From JAEULH01 sp963746275 (GTDB lineage Bacteria; Pseudomonadota; Alphaproteobacteria; Rhodospirillales; Defluviicoccaceae), in contig CAVVAX010000016.1 in the NCBI GenBank assembly GCA_963746275.1, positions 1 to 64,000 on the forward strand: a DNA stretch of 64,000 nucleotides. The letters run 5' to 3'. Under the pieces are notes generated by a model, which did not search any database, was not told where the DNA came from, and saw only the letters and a program-made list of their open reading frames with translations. This document shows positions 55,753-64,000 of this stretch, one piece after another. The position numbers and the translations under genes were made by a program. The stretch's first letter is position 1, and each line of letters starts with the position of its first letter.

Positions 55753-55767
55753 GCCCGCGAAGCGGGC
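55753..55767. repeat. GCCCGC-GAA-GCGGGC hairpin
   Basis: A 6-bp hairpin inside a longer repeat-like stretch (CCCTCGCCC...GGGCGGGTGACGGG) between tRNA-Glu and the flippase gene. It shares GCGGGCGGGTGA with the element at 36181-36207. Confidence 0.55.
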
Positions 55768-55869
55768 GGGTGACGGGATCGCCACGCCGCTTGGCGGCTA
55801 GCGATACCGCCGCTTGTTGCAGCCCGTCAACCTGAGCCGGATTACTCCGGAGCGGATGGCACGACGACC

Positions 55870-57162
55870 TTGAAGCCCCTCGATCTGCGCCGGCTGGCCA
55901 ACCTGGGGGCCCGCGGCGCCGCCAGCATCGCCGACCAGGGCGCCACGGCGGCGATCAGCTTTCTCGCCAGCGTGTTCATCGGCCGGCACATGGGCGCCGA
56001 GCCGCTCGGCATCTACGCCATCACCAACGTCTTCGTCTCCCTGATCCGGGCGCTGCAGAGTAGCCTGCTCCTGGAGCCGATGTCGGTTTACGGCCCGCGG
56101 CGCACGAGCGAGGAGCAGGACGGCTACTTCAGCTTCCTGGTCGGGCTGGAGACCGTCTGGGTGGGTGGCCTGATGCTGGTGATGATCGGCGTCTCGGCGG
56201 CGGTCTGGGCGCTGGGCAGGATCGAGGCGCCGGTGCTCTATGCCCTGTGGGCCAGCGCCGTCTTCTCGTTCCTGAGCTGCTTCCAGTTCTTCCTGCGCCG
56301 GCAGTTCTACATCGAGTTCCGCCAGTACCTGGCGATGATCCAGTCCCTGGCGTTCCTGCTGCTAGTGATGGCCGGGTTCGCCGCCATGTGGTTGTTCGGC
56401 GCCTGGACGGTCGTCGATGTCTACGTCCTGCTCTGCATCTGCAGCGTCGTCGTTTGCGTGGTCCAGGGCGGCCGGTTCTGGCACCGCCTCACCATGCCCA
56501 ACCGCCGCGACATCAGGCGGTACGGCCGCGAGCACTGGTCTTACGGGAAGTGGATCCTGCTGACGGTCCCGCTCGGCATTGCCACGTACCAGGGCTACTT
56601 CTTCTTCGTCGGCGCGCTGGTCTCAGCGGAAGCGGCTGGGCTGCTGAAGGCCGCCGAAACCCTGATCGCGCCGTTCTTCCAGGTCGCCATCGGCTTGAGC
56701 CTGATGCTCATTCCGATGGCGTCGCGCAACATCGACCGCATGTCGCCGGCGGCGCAACGCATCTACGCGCTGCGCCTGTCGGTCCCGCTGGTCGGCCTCG
56801 CCGTGGTCTACGGCGCCGCGGTCTACTTCGGCGGCGCCTACGCGCTCCGCGCCCTGTTCGGCGACCACATCGAGGGCGCCGTCCCGATCATCAAGATCAT
56901 GGCGCTCATGCCGCTGTTCATGGCGGCGCCGATGCCGGCCGGCGTGGTGCTCTCGGCATTGCGCCGCGCCAACCTGCGCTTCCTCAGCCAAGCCGTCGCG
57001 GTCACCGGAACAATCCTCGTCGGCGTGCCGCTGGTGGCGCTGCATGGCATCCATGGCGCGGCCATGGGCCTCGTTTTGACGGAGATCCTGTACACGGCGG
57101 GCCAGTGGGGCTGCCTGTTCTGGGTGTGGCGGCGCCAGGCGAGCCTGCAGCCGGCCGAATGA
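55870..57162 (+). CDS. Polysaccharide flippase-like membrane protein
   Basis: The 430-residue protein, starting with TTG at 55870, has about 12 membrane segments in the MOP/Wzx style: GAASIADQGATAAISFLASV, IGRHMGAEPLGIYAITNVFV, and later GALVSAEAAGLLKAAETLIA and VLTEILYTAGQWGCLFWVW. MGAEPLGIYAI is typical of this superfamily near the end of the first helix. It probably flips lipid-linked oligosaccharide. A glycosyltransferase gene starts 19 bases downstream. No closer ribosome site decides the start, so the exact N-terminus is uncertain. Confidence 0.85.
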   Translation: MKPLDLRRLANLGARGAASIADQGATAAISFLASVFIGRHMGAEPLGIYAITNVFVSLIRALQSSLLLEPMSVYGPRRTSEEQDGYFSFLVGLETVWVGGLMLVMIGVSAAVWALGRIEAPVLYALWASAVFSFLSCFQFFLRRQFYIEFRQYLAMIQSLAFLLLVMAGFAAMWLFGAWTVVDVYVLLCICSVVVCVVQGGRFWHRLTMPNRRDIRRYGREHWSYGKWILLTVPLGIATYQGYFFFVGALVSAEAAGLLKAAETLIAPFFQVAIGLSLMLIPMASRNIDRMSPAAQRIYALRLSVPLVGLAVVYGAAVYFGGAYALRALFGDHIEGAVPIIKIMALMPLFMAAPMPAGVVLSALRRANLRFLSQAVAVTGTILVGVPLVALHGIHGAAMGLVLTEILYTAGQWGCLFWVWRRQASLQPAE

Positions 57163-57181
57163 AGAGCAACGACCAACCACT

Positions 57182-58374
57182 GTGAGGGGCCCCGTGCGGA
57201 TCCTGCTCGTCCATAACGAATACGTGAACAAGGGCGGCGAGGACGTCGTCCTCGCCAACGAGGCGGAGCTCTTGAAGAGCCACGGCCACGAGGTCACGCT
57301 CGCGACCGTGTCCAACAAGAGCATCCACGGCGCGGTCGGGCAGCTCAGGACGGCGCTGTTCACCGCGTCGTCGCCGTTCGGGGCCAGGTGGATGCGCGAG
57401 CGCCTCGCCGAGACCCGGCCGGACGTGGTCCACGTCCACAACTTCTTTCCGCTGCTGAGCCCCTCGATCTACGGTGTCTGCAACGAGCGGGGCGTGCCGG
57501 TGGTCCAGACCCTGCACAACTATCGCACCCTCTGCGCCAACGCGATGCTGCTCCGCGACGATCATCCGTGTGAGCTCTGCGTCACCGGCAGCCCGTACCA
57601 GGGCGTCCGCTACGGCTGCTACCGCAACCCCGTCGCCTCGCTGCCGCTCGCGCACATGATCGCCAGGCACCGGAGCGGACGGCACGTGGCAGCGGCGGGT
57701 GGACCGCTTCATCGCGCTCACCGAGTTCGCCCGCTCGCGCTTCCTCGCCGCCGGTTTTCCGCCAGAAAAGGTGGTGGCCAAGCCCAACTTCGTCGCCGAT
57801 CCGGGAGAGCCGGCCACACCGGCAGGGGCGGGGGAGAACGTCCTCTTCGTCGGCCGGCTGGCGCCGGAGAAGGGCATCGCCACGATGATGCGCGCGTGGG
57901 AGCGCCTGGAGGTGCCGCTCGCGGTGGCCGGCGACGGGCCGCTCCGCCCGCTGGTCGAGGCCTCGGCCTCGCCTTACGTCAAGGCGCTCGGCTGGAAGTC
58001 GGGCGCCGAGGTGGCGGCCGAGATGGGGCGCTGCCGCTTCATGGTGATGCCGTCGGAATGGTACGAGGGCTTCCCGATGACGCTGGTCGAGGCCTTCTCC
58101 ATGGGCCGGCCGGTGCTCGTCTCGCGGCTCGGCTCCATGGCCGAGGTGGTCGAGGACGGGGTCACCGGGCTGCACGTCAACCCGGGCGATGCCGCCGATC
58201 TCGCCGCCAAGGTCCGCTGGGCCTACGACCATCCGGAAGAGATCGGGGAGATGGGCCGGAACGCGCGCGCCGGTCTACCTGGCGCGCTACACGGCCGAGC
58301 GCAACTACGCCATGCTGATCGACGTCTACGAGCAGGCGAGCCACGAGCGGCGGAAGGCCGGCGCCGCGGCCTGA
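57182..58374 (+). CDS. GT4-family glycosyltransferase (two frameshifts)
   Basis: From a GTG at 57182 (or 57194) the N-terminal half reads ILLVHNEYVNKGGEDVVLAN, then VVHVHNFFPLLSPSIYGVC, VVQTLHNYRTLCANAMLL and CELCVTGSPYQGVRYGCY. A frame change near 57690 leads to FIALTEFARSRFLAAGFP, NVLFVGRLAPEKGIATMMRA and the GT-B donor site PSEWYEGFPMTLVEAFSMGR. Another near 58270 restores YLARYTAERNYAMLIDVYEQ and a stop at 58372-58374. About 397 residues. It is cotranscribed with the flippase and likely builds the same surface glycan. Confidence 0.87.
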
Positions 58375-58422
58375 GCCCTGCAGTTCGTGATCAGGTGAAC
58401 CGCGAGCCGCGCAGCGGCGTAG

Positions 58423-58499
58423 GTCGGATTAGCTGAAGGCGTAATCCGACGAATGAACTCGATGACCATCCGGCGGATCCGGCTTCGCCTTGATCCGCC
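58423..58499. repeat. Two adjacent inverted repeats
   Basis: GTCGGATTA/TAATCCGAC (58423-58450) and GGCGGATC/GATCCGCC (58472-58499) are perfect inverted repeats. The GTAGGTCGGATTAG...GTAATCCGAC wording is a common bacterial intergenic repeat. It lies between convergent genes and may help terminate both. Confidence 0.65.
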
Positions 58500-58581
58500 C
58501 TACAGCTTTTCGGCTTCGCCTCTCGCGCCGACCGCGTCCCACTCATCCGAAAAGACACGTCCGCTTCGAGCTGCGCGCGGG

Positions 58582-59673
58582 TCAGGCCGCGCGCGCCGGC
58601 ATGTGGAAGCCGGGCGTCGACAGCGACAGCGCGACCTCCTCCTCGGTCATCACCTCCTCGACGCCCTCGAACAGCGGCGAGGTGAGGTAGCGCTCGCCGG
58701 TGTCGGGCAGCATGCACAAGATAACGGAGCCGGGCTGCGCCTTCGCGGCGAGATCGATGGACACGGCGAAGGTCGAGCCGCCGGAGATGCCGGTGAAGAT
58801 CCCCTCGTGCGTCGCGAGCTTCTTCGACCACTCGATGCCGCGCGCGCCGGCAACCGGGATCAGCTCGTCGTAGTAGTGGTTGTCGATCGCCTCCTGCAGG
58901 ACCAGCGGGATGAAGTCCGGCGTCCATCCCTGGATCGGGTGCGGCTCGAACGCCGGATGGCTTTCGCCCGGTGAGCCGTCGGCGTTGCGCTTCTGGACGT
59001 GGCCGCTGCCGATGAGCTGGGCGTTCGCCGGCTCGCTCAGGATGATCTTCGTCTCCGGGCGGTGCTTGCGCAGCACCCGGCCGACGCCGGCGACGGTGCC
59101 GCCAGTCCCGTAGCCGGTGACGTAGTAGTCGAGCCGCTCGCCTTCGAAGTCGGCCATGATCTCGCGCGCCGTCGTGTTCTCATGGATCCTGGCGTTGGCG
59201 TCCGTTTCGAACTGGTGCGCCAGGAACCAGCCATTGGCCTGGGCCAGCTCCACCGCCTTCAGGTACATGCCGTAGCCCTTCTGCTCGCGCGGCGTCAGCA
59301 CCACCTTGGCGCCGAGGAAGCGCATCAGCTTGCGCCGCTCGATCGAGAAGCTCTCGGCCATGGTCACGACCAGCGGATAGCCCCTCGCGGCGCAGACCAT
59401 CGCCAACCCGATCCCGGTGTTGCCGCTGGTCGCCTCGATGACCGTCTGACCGGGCTTCAGCGCGCCGCTGCGCTCGGCCTCCTCGATGATGCTGACCGCG
59501 AGGCGATCCTTCACCGAAGCCGCCGGATTGAAGAACTCGGCCTTCACGTACAGGCGCACGTGCTCCGGCGCGAGCCTGTTGATCCGGATGCACGGCGTGT
59601 CGCCGACGGTATCGATGATGCTGTCGTAGAGCCGTCCCCGTCCGTCCGTAGTGCGAGCGTCTTGTCCCGTCAT
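58582..59673 (-). CDS. cysK: Cysteine synthase A family
   Basis: I start at the ATG at 59673, giving 363 residues. Fold-type II PLP motifs are FNPAASVKDRLAVSIIEEAE (K55), EATSGNTGIGLAM (82-87 core TSGNTG), VTGYGTGGTVAGVGRVL and FTGISGGSTFAVSIDLA. It makes cysteine from O-acetylserine and sulfide. It is longer than the usual 310-330 residues because of an insert around 215-245 (HVQKRNADGSPGESHPAFEP) in front of IQGWTPDFIPLVLQ. Beyond 59673 the open frame looks non-coding. The sulfate transporter is far away (36-40 kb), so there is no shared operon. Confidence 0.92.
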   Translation of the reverse strand: MTGQDARTTDGRGRLYDSIIDTVGDTPCIRINRLAPEHVRLYVKAEFFNPAASVKDRLAVSIIEEAERSGALKPGQTVIEATSGNTGIGLAMVCAARGYPLVVTMAESFSIERRKLMRFLGAKVVLTPREQKGYGMYLKAVELAQANGWFLAHQFETDANARIHENTTAREIMADFEGERLDYYVTGYGTGGTVAGVGRVLRKHRPETKIILSEPANAQLIGSGHVQKRNADGSPGESHPAFEPHPIQGWTPDFIPLVLQEAIDNHYYDELIPVAGARGIEWSKKLATHEGIFTGISGGSTFAVSIDLAAKAQPGSVILCMLPDTGERYLTSPLFEGVEEVMTEEEVALSLSTPGFHMPARAA

Positions 59674-59823
59674 CGCTATCTCCACCGTCCCTCTTGCGCC
59701 TGCGGATTGTTCGCGAAGTCTGTCAGCCCGGACGTTGCATGCGTTATGCTGGCGCGTCCAGTCCGACGTCGCGCCCGCGCTCTTGCGGCCGGTTCCGGGC
59801 CCGGCCTCGGCAGGAGGAAAGCC

Positions 59824-61015
59824 ATGACGGTCGTCTCCGAGCGCATCCGCCGGGCCCAGGCCTCGTTCGAAGCGGTCAAGGCGTTCTACTTCAGCTCCCG
59901 CTACGGGCAGCGGCGGGGCGACCCCTCGATCTCGGACTTCACCTTCGGCAACCCGCAGGAGATGCCGCTGCCGGGCCTGGTCGAGGCGCTGCGAGAGCGA
60001 GCTATCCCCCACGACAAGGACTGGTTCGCCTACAAGACGTCGGAAGCCGAGCCGCAAGCGTTCCTCGCCGAGCGGCTCGCGGCGCGAGCTCGGCCTCGCC
60101 GTTCGAGCCGGACGACATCGCGCTCACCACCGGCGCCTTCGCCGCGATCATGGTCGCCTTCCGCCTGGTGCTCGATGCCGGCGACGAGGCGATCGTCTCC
60201 GGGCCGGCGTGGTTCTGCTACGAGCCGATGCTGCTCGCCGCCGACGCCGTGCCGCGCGCCGTGGACCTGCGTGCGCCCGAGCTTCGACCTCGACCTCGCC
60301 GGCATCGACGCCGCGATCGGCCCGCGGACGCGGATGGTGATCGTCAACACCCCGCACAACCCCAGCGGCCGGATCTACCCGCGCGAGGCGCTGGAGGCCC
60401 TGGCCGACCTGCTCGAGCGCGCCTCGGCGCGCATCGGCCGGCGCATCTTCCTCCTCTCCGACGAGCCGTACCGCCGGCTGCGCTTCGACGGCCGCGGCTT
60501 CGTCAGCCCCGCCGCGGTCTACCCCTGGACCCTCGATCTCCTACAGCTACGGCAAGGTGCTGCTCGCCCCCGGCCAGCGGCTGGGCTACCTGGCGCTGTC
60601 GCCGCTGATGCCGGCGGCCGACCGAGGCGCGCTCCGGGACGCCATGTTCGCCGCGCAGATGTCGCTCGGCTGGTGCTTCCCCAACGCGGTCATGCAGTAC
60701 GCGCTGCCCGACCTCGAACGCCTCGCCATCGACCTCGCCGCGCTCACCCGCCGGCGCGACCTGCTGACGGCAGCGCTCACGGCCGGCGGCTTCGTCGTCG
60801 TGCCGCCGGAGGGGACGTTCTACCTCTTCGCCCGCTGGCCCGAGGGCGACCCCGAGGCCTTGTGGAACGCCTTGGCCGACCGGGACGTGTTCGTCCTGCC
60901 CGGCAGCCTGATGAACGCGCCGGAGTACCTGCGCATCAGCCTCACCGCCTCCGACGCCATGGTCGACCGGGCGCTGCCGGTGTTCGCGGCCGTCGCGGCG
61001 CCGGCGCCGGCTTAA
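59824..61015 (+). CDS. Class I PLP aminotransferase (several frameshifts)
   Basis: The ATG at 59824 follows GGAGGAAA and starts MTVVSERIRRAQASFEAVKA. In order across frames are FTFGNPQEMPLPGLVEAL, DIALTTGAFAAIMVAFRLVL (change near 60090), VNTPHNPSGRIYPREALEAL (change near 60285), and FLLSDEPYRRLRFDGRGF. A third change near 60540 gives the PLP lysine region SYSYGKVLLAPGQRLGY, and the end at 61013-61015. Length is about 397 residues, normal for fold-type I subgroup enzymes. Substrate cannot be told. At least three breaks in 1.2 kb again suggest poor local consensus. Confidence 0.85.
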
Positions 61016-61651
61016 GCCTGAAGCCATGCCTCCAGCGACGGGGCGAGGTCGGCGAAGGGCTGGTAGCCGACCGTCAGCGGGACGAGCCCGGCTTCGTCCT
61101 TCAGCACCACCGCAGGAAAGCCGGCGATGCCGAGCGCCTGGGTGAGGCGGAAGTCGGCCAACGTCGCCTCCTCCACCTCCGGCGCAGCATAGACGGCGGC
61201 GAACACCTCCGCGCCGTCGCAGAAGGGTTCGGCCAGCGACGCCAGCACCGCCGGATCGGTCACGTCCCGGCCCTCGGCGTAGAAGCCCCGCTGCAGCGCC
61301 TCGAGGTAGGCGAAGGTTTGCTCGGGCGCGAGGTTGCGCATGGCGACCGCCGCCCGGCAGGCCGGGCCGGTGTCGTAGACGAAGCCTTGGCGCTCGAAGA
61401 AGGCGAAGTCGAACGGCTGGCCGGTGACGGTTTGCACGTGCTCCCAGTGGCCGCGGATGGCGGCCTTGGCCCGATCGTCCATGGGCTCGGTGGTGCCGAC
61501 GCGCAGCCCGCCGGCGACCAGCCGGACGGGCGCGTGTTCGCCGTAGTCGGCGACGATGCGGGCAATGACCGGGGAGAAGCCCCAGCACCACGAGCACATC
61601 GGGTCGGCGAAGTAGAAGATGCGCTTCTCGCGTCTGCTGTCCTGCCGCCAT
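61012..61651 (-). CDS. DsbA-family thioredoxin-like protein (frameshifted)
   Basis: The ATG at 61651 directly abuts the stop of the upstream stress-protein gene (TGAATG), giving MAAGQQTREA, after which a slip near 61630 leads into RIFYFADPMCSWCWGFSPVI with the active-site CSWC. Later parts are RAAVAMRNLAPEQTFAYLEA and LGIAGFPAVVLKDEAGLVPL with the cis-Pro. About 213 residues, no signal peptide. This matches cytosolic DsbA-family oxidoreductases of the FrnE type. It is the last gene of the Lon-like / Usp / DsbA group. Confidence 0.85.
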
Positions 61652-62521
61652 TCAGCGGACCAAGAGCAGCGAGCAGGGAGCGCGCTCGACAATCTGGCGC
61701 GCGCTCGCGCCATCGAGCAGCCCCACCGGCAGAACCATGAGGGCGGCGCGGCGCGCCTCGGCGATCCGGAGCAGGTCGCCAGCGCCGCCGTCGCGCAGAT
61801 GAAGGAATGAGCCGCCGCCGATGCCGACCTCGGCGAGGACGGCTTCGGCCTCGCGCTGTCGGGCCTCGACCTCGTCGACGCGGCGGGCGAGCAGCACGAC
61901 CTCGATGCCCGCCTCGCTGCCGCCCATCTCGGCTGCCGCGGCAAGGCCGTCGCGGGCAGCGACGCTGCCGTCGAAAGCCGCGAGCACCGGCCCACCGGCC
62001 CGCGCCGCGCGCCTGGGGACGAGGACGAAGCGCACGTTCGCCTGCGACAGGGCGGCCAGCACCGCCGGCGTCGGCGTGCCCGGCGCCATGACCGAGGTGG
62101 CCGGCCCGCGGCGCCAGCCGATGATGACGAGGTCGGCAGGCGCCGCCGTGCTCAGGATCTCGGCGATGAGCCGGCCGCGGCGCACCTCGAAGGTGGAGCT
62201 GATCCGCTGGCGTTCGGCGGCCCGCTCCATGGCCTGCCGCGTGCGGGCGAGCTGGGCCTTGAGCGCGGTCTTCAGGTGCTCGGCGCCGAGCCGCGGGCTG
62301 CCGGCGGCGGAGCGCGCACAGATGGTTGTCATGCCAGGGTGCTCGGCGAGCCTGGCGAGGTCGATGTCCTCGATGAACAGGCCGAGAAGATCGGCCCGGA
62401 GCCTGGCGGCAAAGGCCGCCGCTGCCTCGACCGCGGCCAGGTCCTCGTCAGCCGAACCATCGAAGGCCACGACGACGCGGCGGAAACGCGGACCCGGCGC
62501 GCCGGTCCCAGGCGGGATCAT
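61652..62521 (-). CDS. Tandem universal stress protein
   Basis: The 290-residue protein from the ATG at 62521 has two Usp-like halves. The first is RRVVVAFDGSADEDLAAVEA to LVIIGWRRGPATSVMAP. The second is PVLAAFDGSVAARDGLAAAA to LMVLPVGLLDGASARQIVER, ending CSLLLVR. The nucleotide-binding GxxG pattern is weak in both halves, so it may be a non-ATP-binding type. Its start overlaps the stop of the Lon-like protease by four bases (ATGA), a translational coupling that links stress response and proteolysis. Confidence 0.85.
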   Translation of the reverse strand: MIPPGTGAPGPRFRRVVVAFDGSADEDLAAVEAAAAFAARLRADLLGLFIEDIDLARLAEHPGMTTICARSAAGSPRLGAEHLKTALKAQLARTRQAMERAAERQRISSTFEVRRGRLIAEILSTAAPADLVIIGWRRGPATSVMAPGTPTPAVLAALSQANVRFVLVPRRAARAGGPVLAAFDGSVAARDGLAAAAEMGGSEAGIEVVLLARRVDEVEARQREAEAVLAEVGIGGGSFLHLRDGGAGDLLRIAEARRAALMVLPVGLLDGASARQIVERAPCSLLLVR

Positions 62522-64000
62522 TCGCCGCGCTCCTTCTCGTCCTTCTTCTCCTTCGCCGCGCCCGGGCGGCGGCGCTCCTCGGCCGCGAGCCTGCGGGCGA
62601 CGCTGGCGAAGCGGGCAAGGCGGAGGGCGACGGCGCGGTTGACCGAGCCGATGGGGTAGGCGCCGCTCTCGTCGGCGACGCCGGCGGGAATGCCGGTGAG
62701 GATCTCGATGCCCTGGTCGATGGTCGAGACGCCATAGACAGCGAAGCGGCCCTGGGCGCAGGCCTCGACCACGTCCTTGCGCAGCATCAGGTGCTTGACG
62801 TTGGCCGCCGGGATCAGCACGCCCTGCTCGCCGGTGAGCCCGCGCGCGGCGCAGACGTCGAAAAAGCCCTCGATCTTCTCGTTGACCCCGCCGATGGCCT
62901 GCACCCGGCCGGCCTGGTCGACCGAGCCGGTCACCGCCAGCGACTGGCGGATCGGGATCTCGCAAAGCGCCGAGATCAGTGCGTAGAGCTCGGCGGACGA
63001 CGCGCTGTCGCCGTCGACGCCGCCATAGGACTGCTCGAACACCAGGCTCGCCGACAAGGACAGCGGCTGCTCGCTGGCATAGCGGGTGCCGAGGTAGGAC
63101 GACAGGATCAGCACGCCCTTGGTGTGCAGCGGCCCGCCCAACGCCACCTCGCGCTCAATGTCCACCACCTCGCCTTTGCCGAGGCGCACCCGGGCGCTGA
63201 TCCGGCTCGGCCGGCCGAAGGCGAAATGGTTGAGCTGGATGACGGCGAGGCCGTTGACCTGGCCGACGCGCGACCCTTGCGTCTCGATGACGATGGTCTC
63301 GCGGCGGATCTCCTCCTGGATGCGCTCGCGCAGGCTGTCGGAGCGGAAGATCTTGGCCGCGATCGCGGCATCGACATGCGCCGCGGTTGCGACCCCGGCG
63401 CCGGCATCGCCGGCCCAGTAGTCGGTCTCGCGCACCAGGTCGTCGAGGGTGTCCATGTGGGTCGTGAGCTTCTCGGCGTCGCCCGCGATCCGGGCACTCT
63501 GCTCGACGATCCTGGCCACCGCGGAGCGGTCGAAGGGCCGCACCCCGGCGTTCCTGACGATGCCGCCGATGAGCCGGGCGTAGCGGGCGGTGTTGCCGTT
63601 GCCGCGATCCATCCGCCCGCCGAAGTCGGCCGCGACCCGGAACAGCTCGGAGAACTCTGGGTCATAGAGCGTGAGCAGGTAGTAGATCATCGCGTCGCCG
63701 AGGAGCACGACCTTGAGGTCGAGCGGGATCGGCCTCCGGCTCCAGCGTCGTGGTCGCGGTCCAGCCGAGGGACTCCGCCGTCGACTCGATGCGGATGCAG
63801 CCCGAGCGCAGCGCCCGCTTGAAGGTCTCGTAGGCGTAAGCGTGCATCAAGAGCTTGCGCGCATCGACGATCAGGCAGCCGCCGTTGGCCCGGTGCAGGG
63901 CGCCCGGCTTGATCAGGGTGAAGTCGGTGACCAGCGTGCCGAACTGGGCCAGGTGCTCGATCCGCCCGACCAGGTTCGGCTGGGTCGGGTGGTCCTCGTA
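62518..64000 (-). CDS. Lon-like ATP-dependent protease, C-terminal part (partial)
   Basis: The gene runs off the window at 64000. The visible part starts in the AAA-associated region (PTQPNLVGRIEHLAQFGTLV; HRANGGCLIVDARKLL; MHAYAYETFKRALRSG). A slip near 63730 leads to LGDAMIYYLLTLYDPEFSEL. The S16 protease domain has the catalytic serine in GVDGDSASSAELYALISAL (codon near 63005) and the lysine in GGVNEKIEGFF. This fits the LonB-like family with a Ser-Lys dyad. The C-terminal tail is charged (KEKKDEKE). ATP motifs lie outside the window. Confidence 0.88.

Overview
The window is 64 kb of GC-rich chromosome (about 68-70% G+C in most lines I counted, falling to 42-53% in part of 8.95-10.6 kb). 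Several markers point to an alphaproteobacterium: a NadQ-type NAD regulator beside nad genes, a C4-pathway 5-aminolevulinate synthase, a COQ9 family protein, a three-gene proton-translocating transhydrogenase (pntAA-pntAB-pntB) and bS21. Rhodospirillales would fit, but the sequence does not settle the order.

Layout. 0-1.7 kb: an IS66 transposase end abuts a destroyed nadABC operon (nadA start joined to an internal nadC piece); nadQ and two palindromic operator candidates remain. 1.8-4.7 kb: a three-gene MacB/DevC-type exporter. 5.0-6.3 kb: a decayed IS1380-family transposase. 6.3-8.0 kb: murA and a small gene with a 12-bp tandem repeat. 8.07-12.33 kb: an accessory island starting at tRNA-Thr. 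It holds truncated hsdR and hsdM pieces, two phage-tail-like fragments, a low-GC two-gene module (TIGR04255 protein plus an unknown protein) lying between those fragments, and an MNT nucleotidyltransferase / DUF4258 / DUF2283 cassette. 12.4-20.3 kb: envelope and secreted proteins (beta-propeller, RTX protein, Ca2+/Na+ exchanger, GH17-GT2 glucan synthase). 21.2-30.1 kb: alaS, an AMP-ligase/ACP/acyltransferase fusion and the pnt operon with a clear terminator. 30.3-34.9 kb: a Gtr-like glycan-modification group (GT2, GtrA, membrane protein) with a divergent ChbG deacetylase. 35-41.7 kb: hydroxyacyl-CoA dehydrogenase, a sulfate ABC operon with an Rrf2 regulator, and an aminotransferase. 41.9-45.6 kb: rpsU, def-coq9, a winged-helix regulator and hemA. 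45.7-53.6 kb: a polyamine-type aminotransferase and ABC transporter around a secreted TPR protein. 53.9-64 kb: thioredoxin-NHL protein, tRNA-Glu, flippase plus glycosyltransferase, cysK, an aminotransferase, and a Lon-like protease / universal stress protein / DsbA group cut by the window end.

About thirty single-base frameshifts break genes throughout, including the normally essential alaS and murA. Where I could resolve them several are one extra base. They are most simply read as consensus errors in the sequence, so I annotate these genes across the breaks as CDS. True decay is claimed only where large parts of a gene are missing or many lesions coincide.

The most promising candidate for an undescribed system is the 8.95-12.3 kb island: a TIGR04255 two-gene unit placed inside a phage-tail module, followed by an MNT-DUF4258-DUF2283 cassette that overlaps a truncated Type I methyltransferase.
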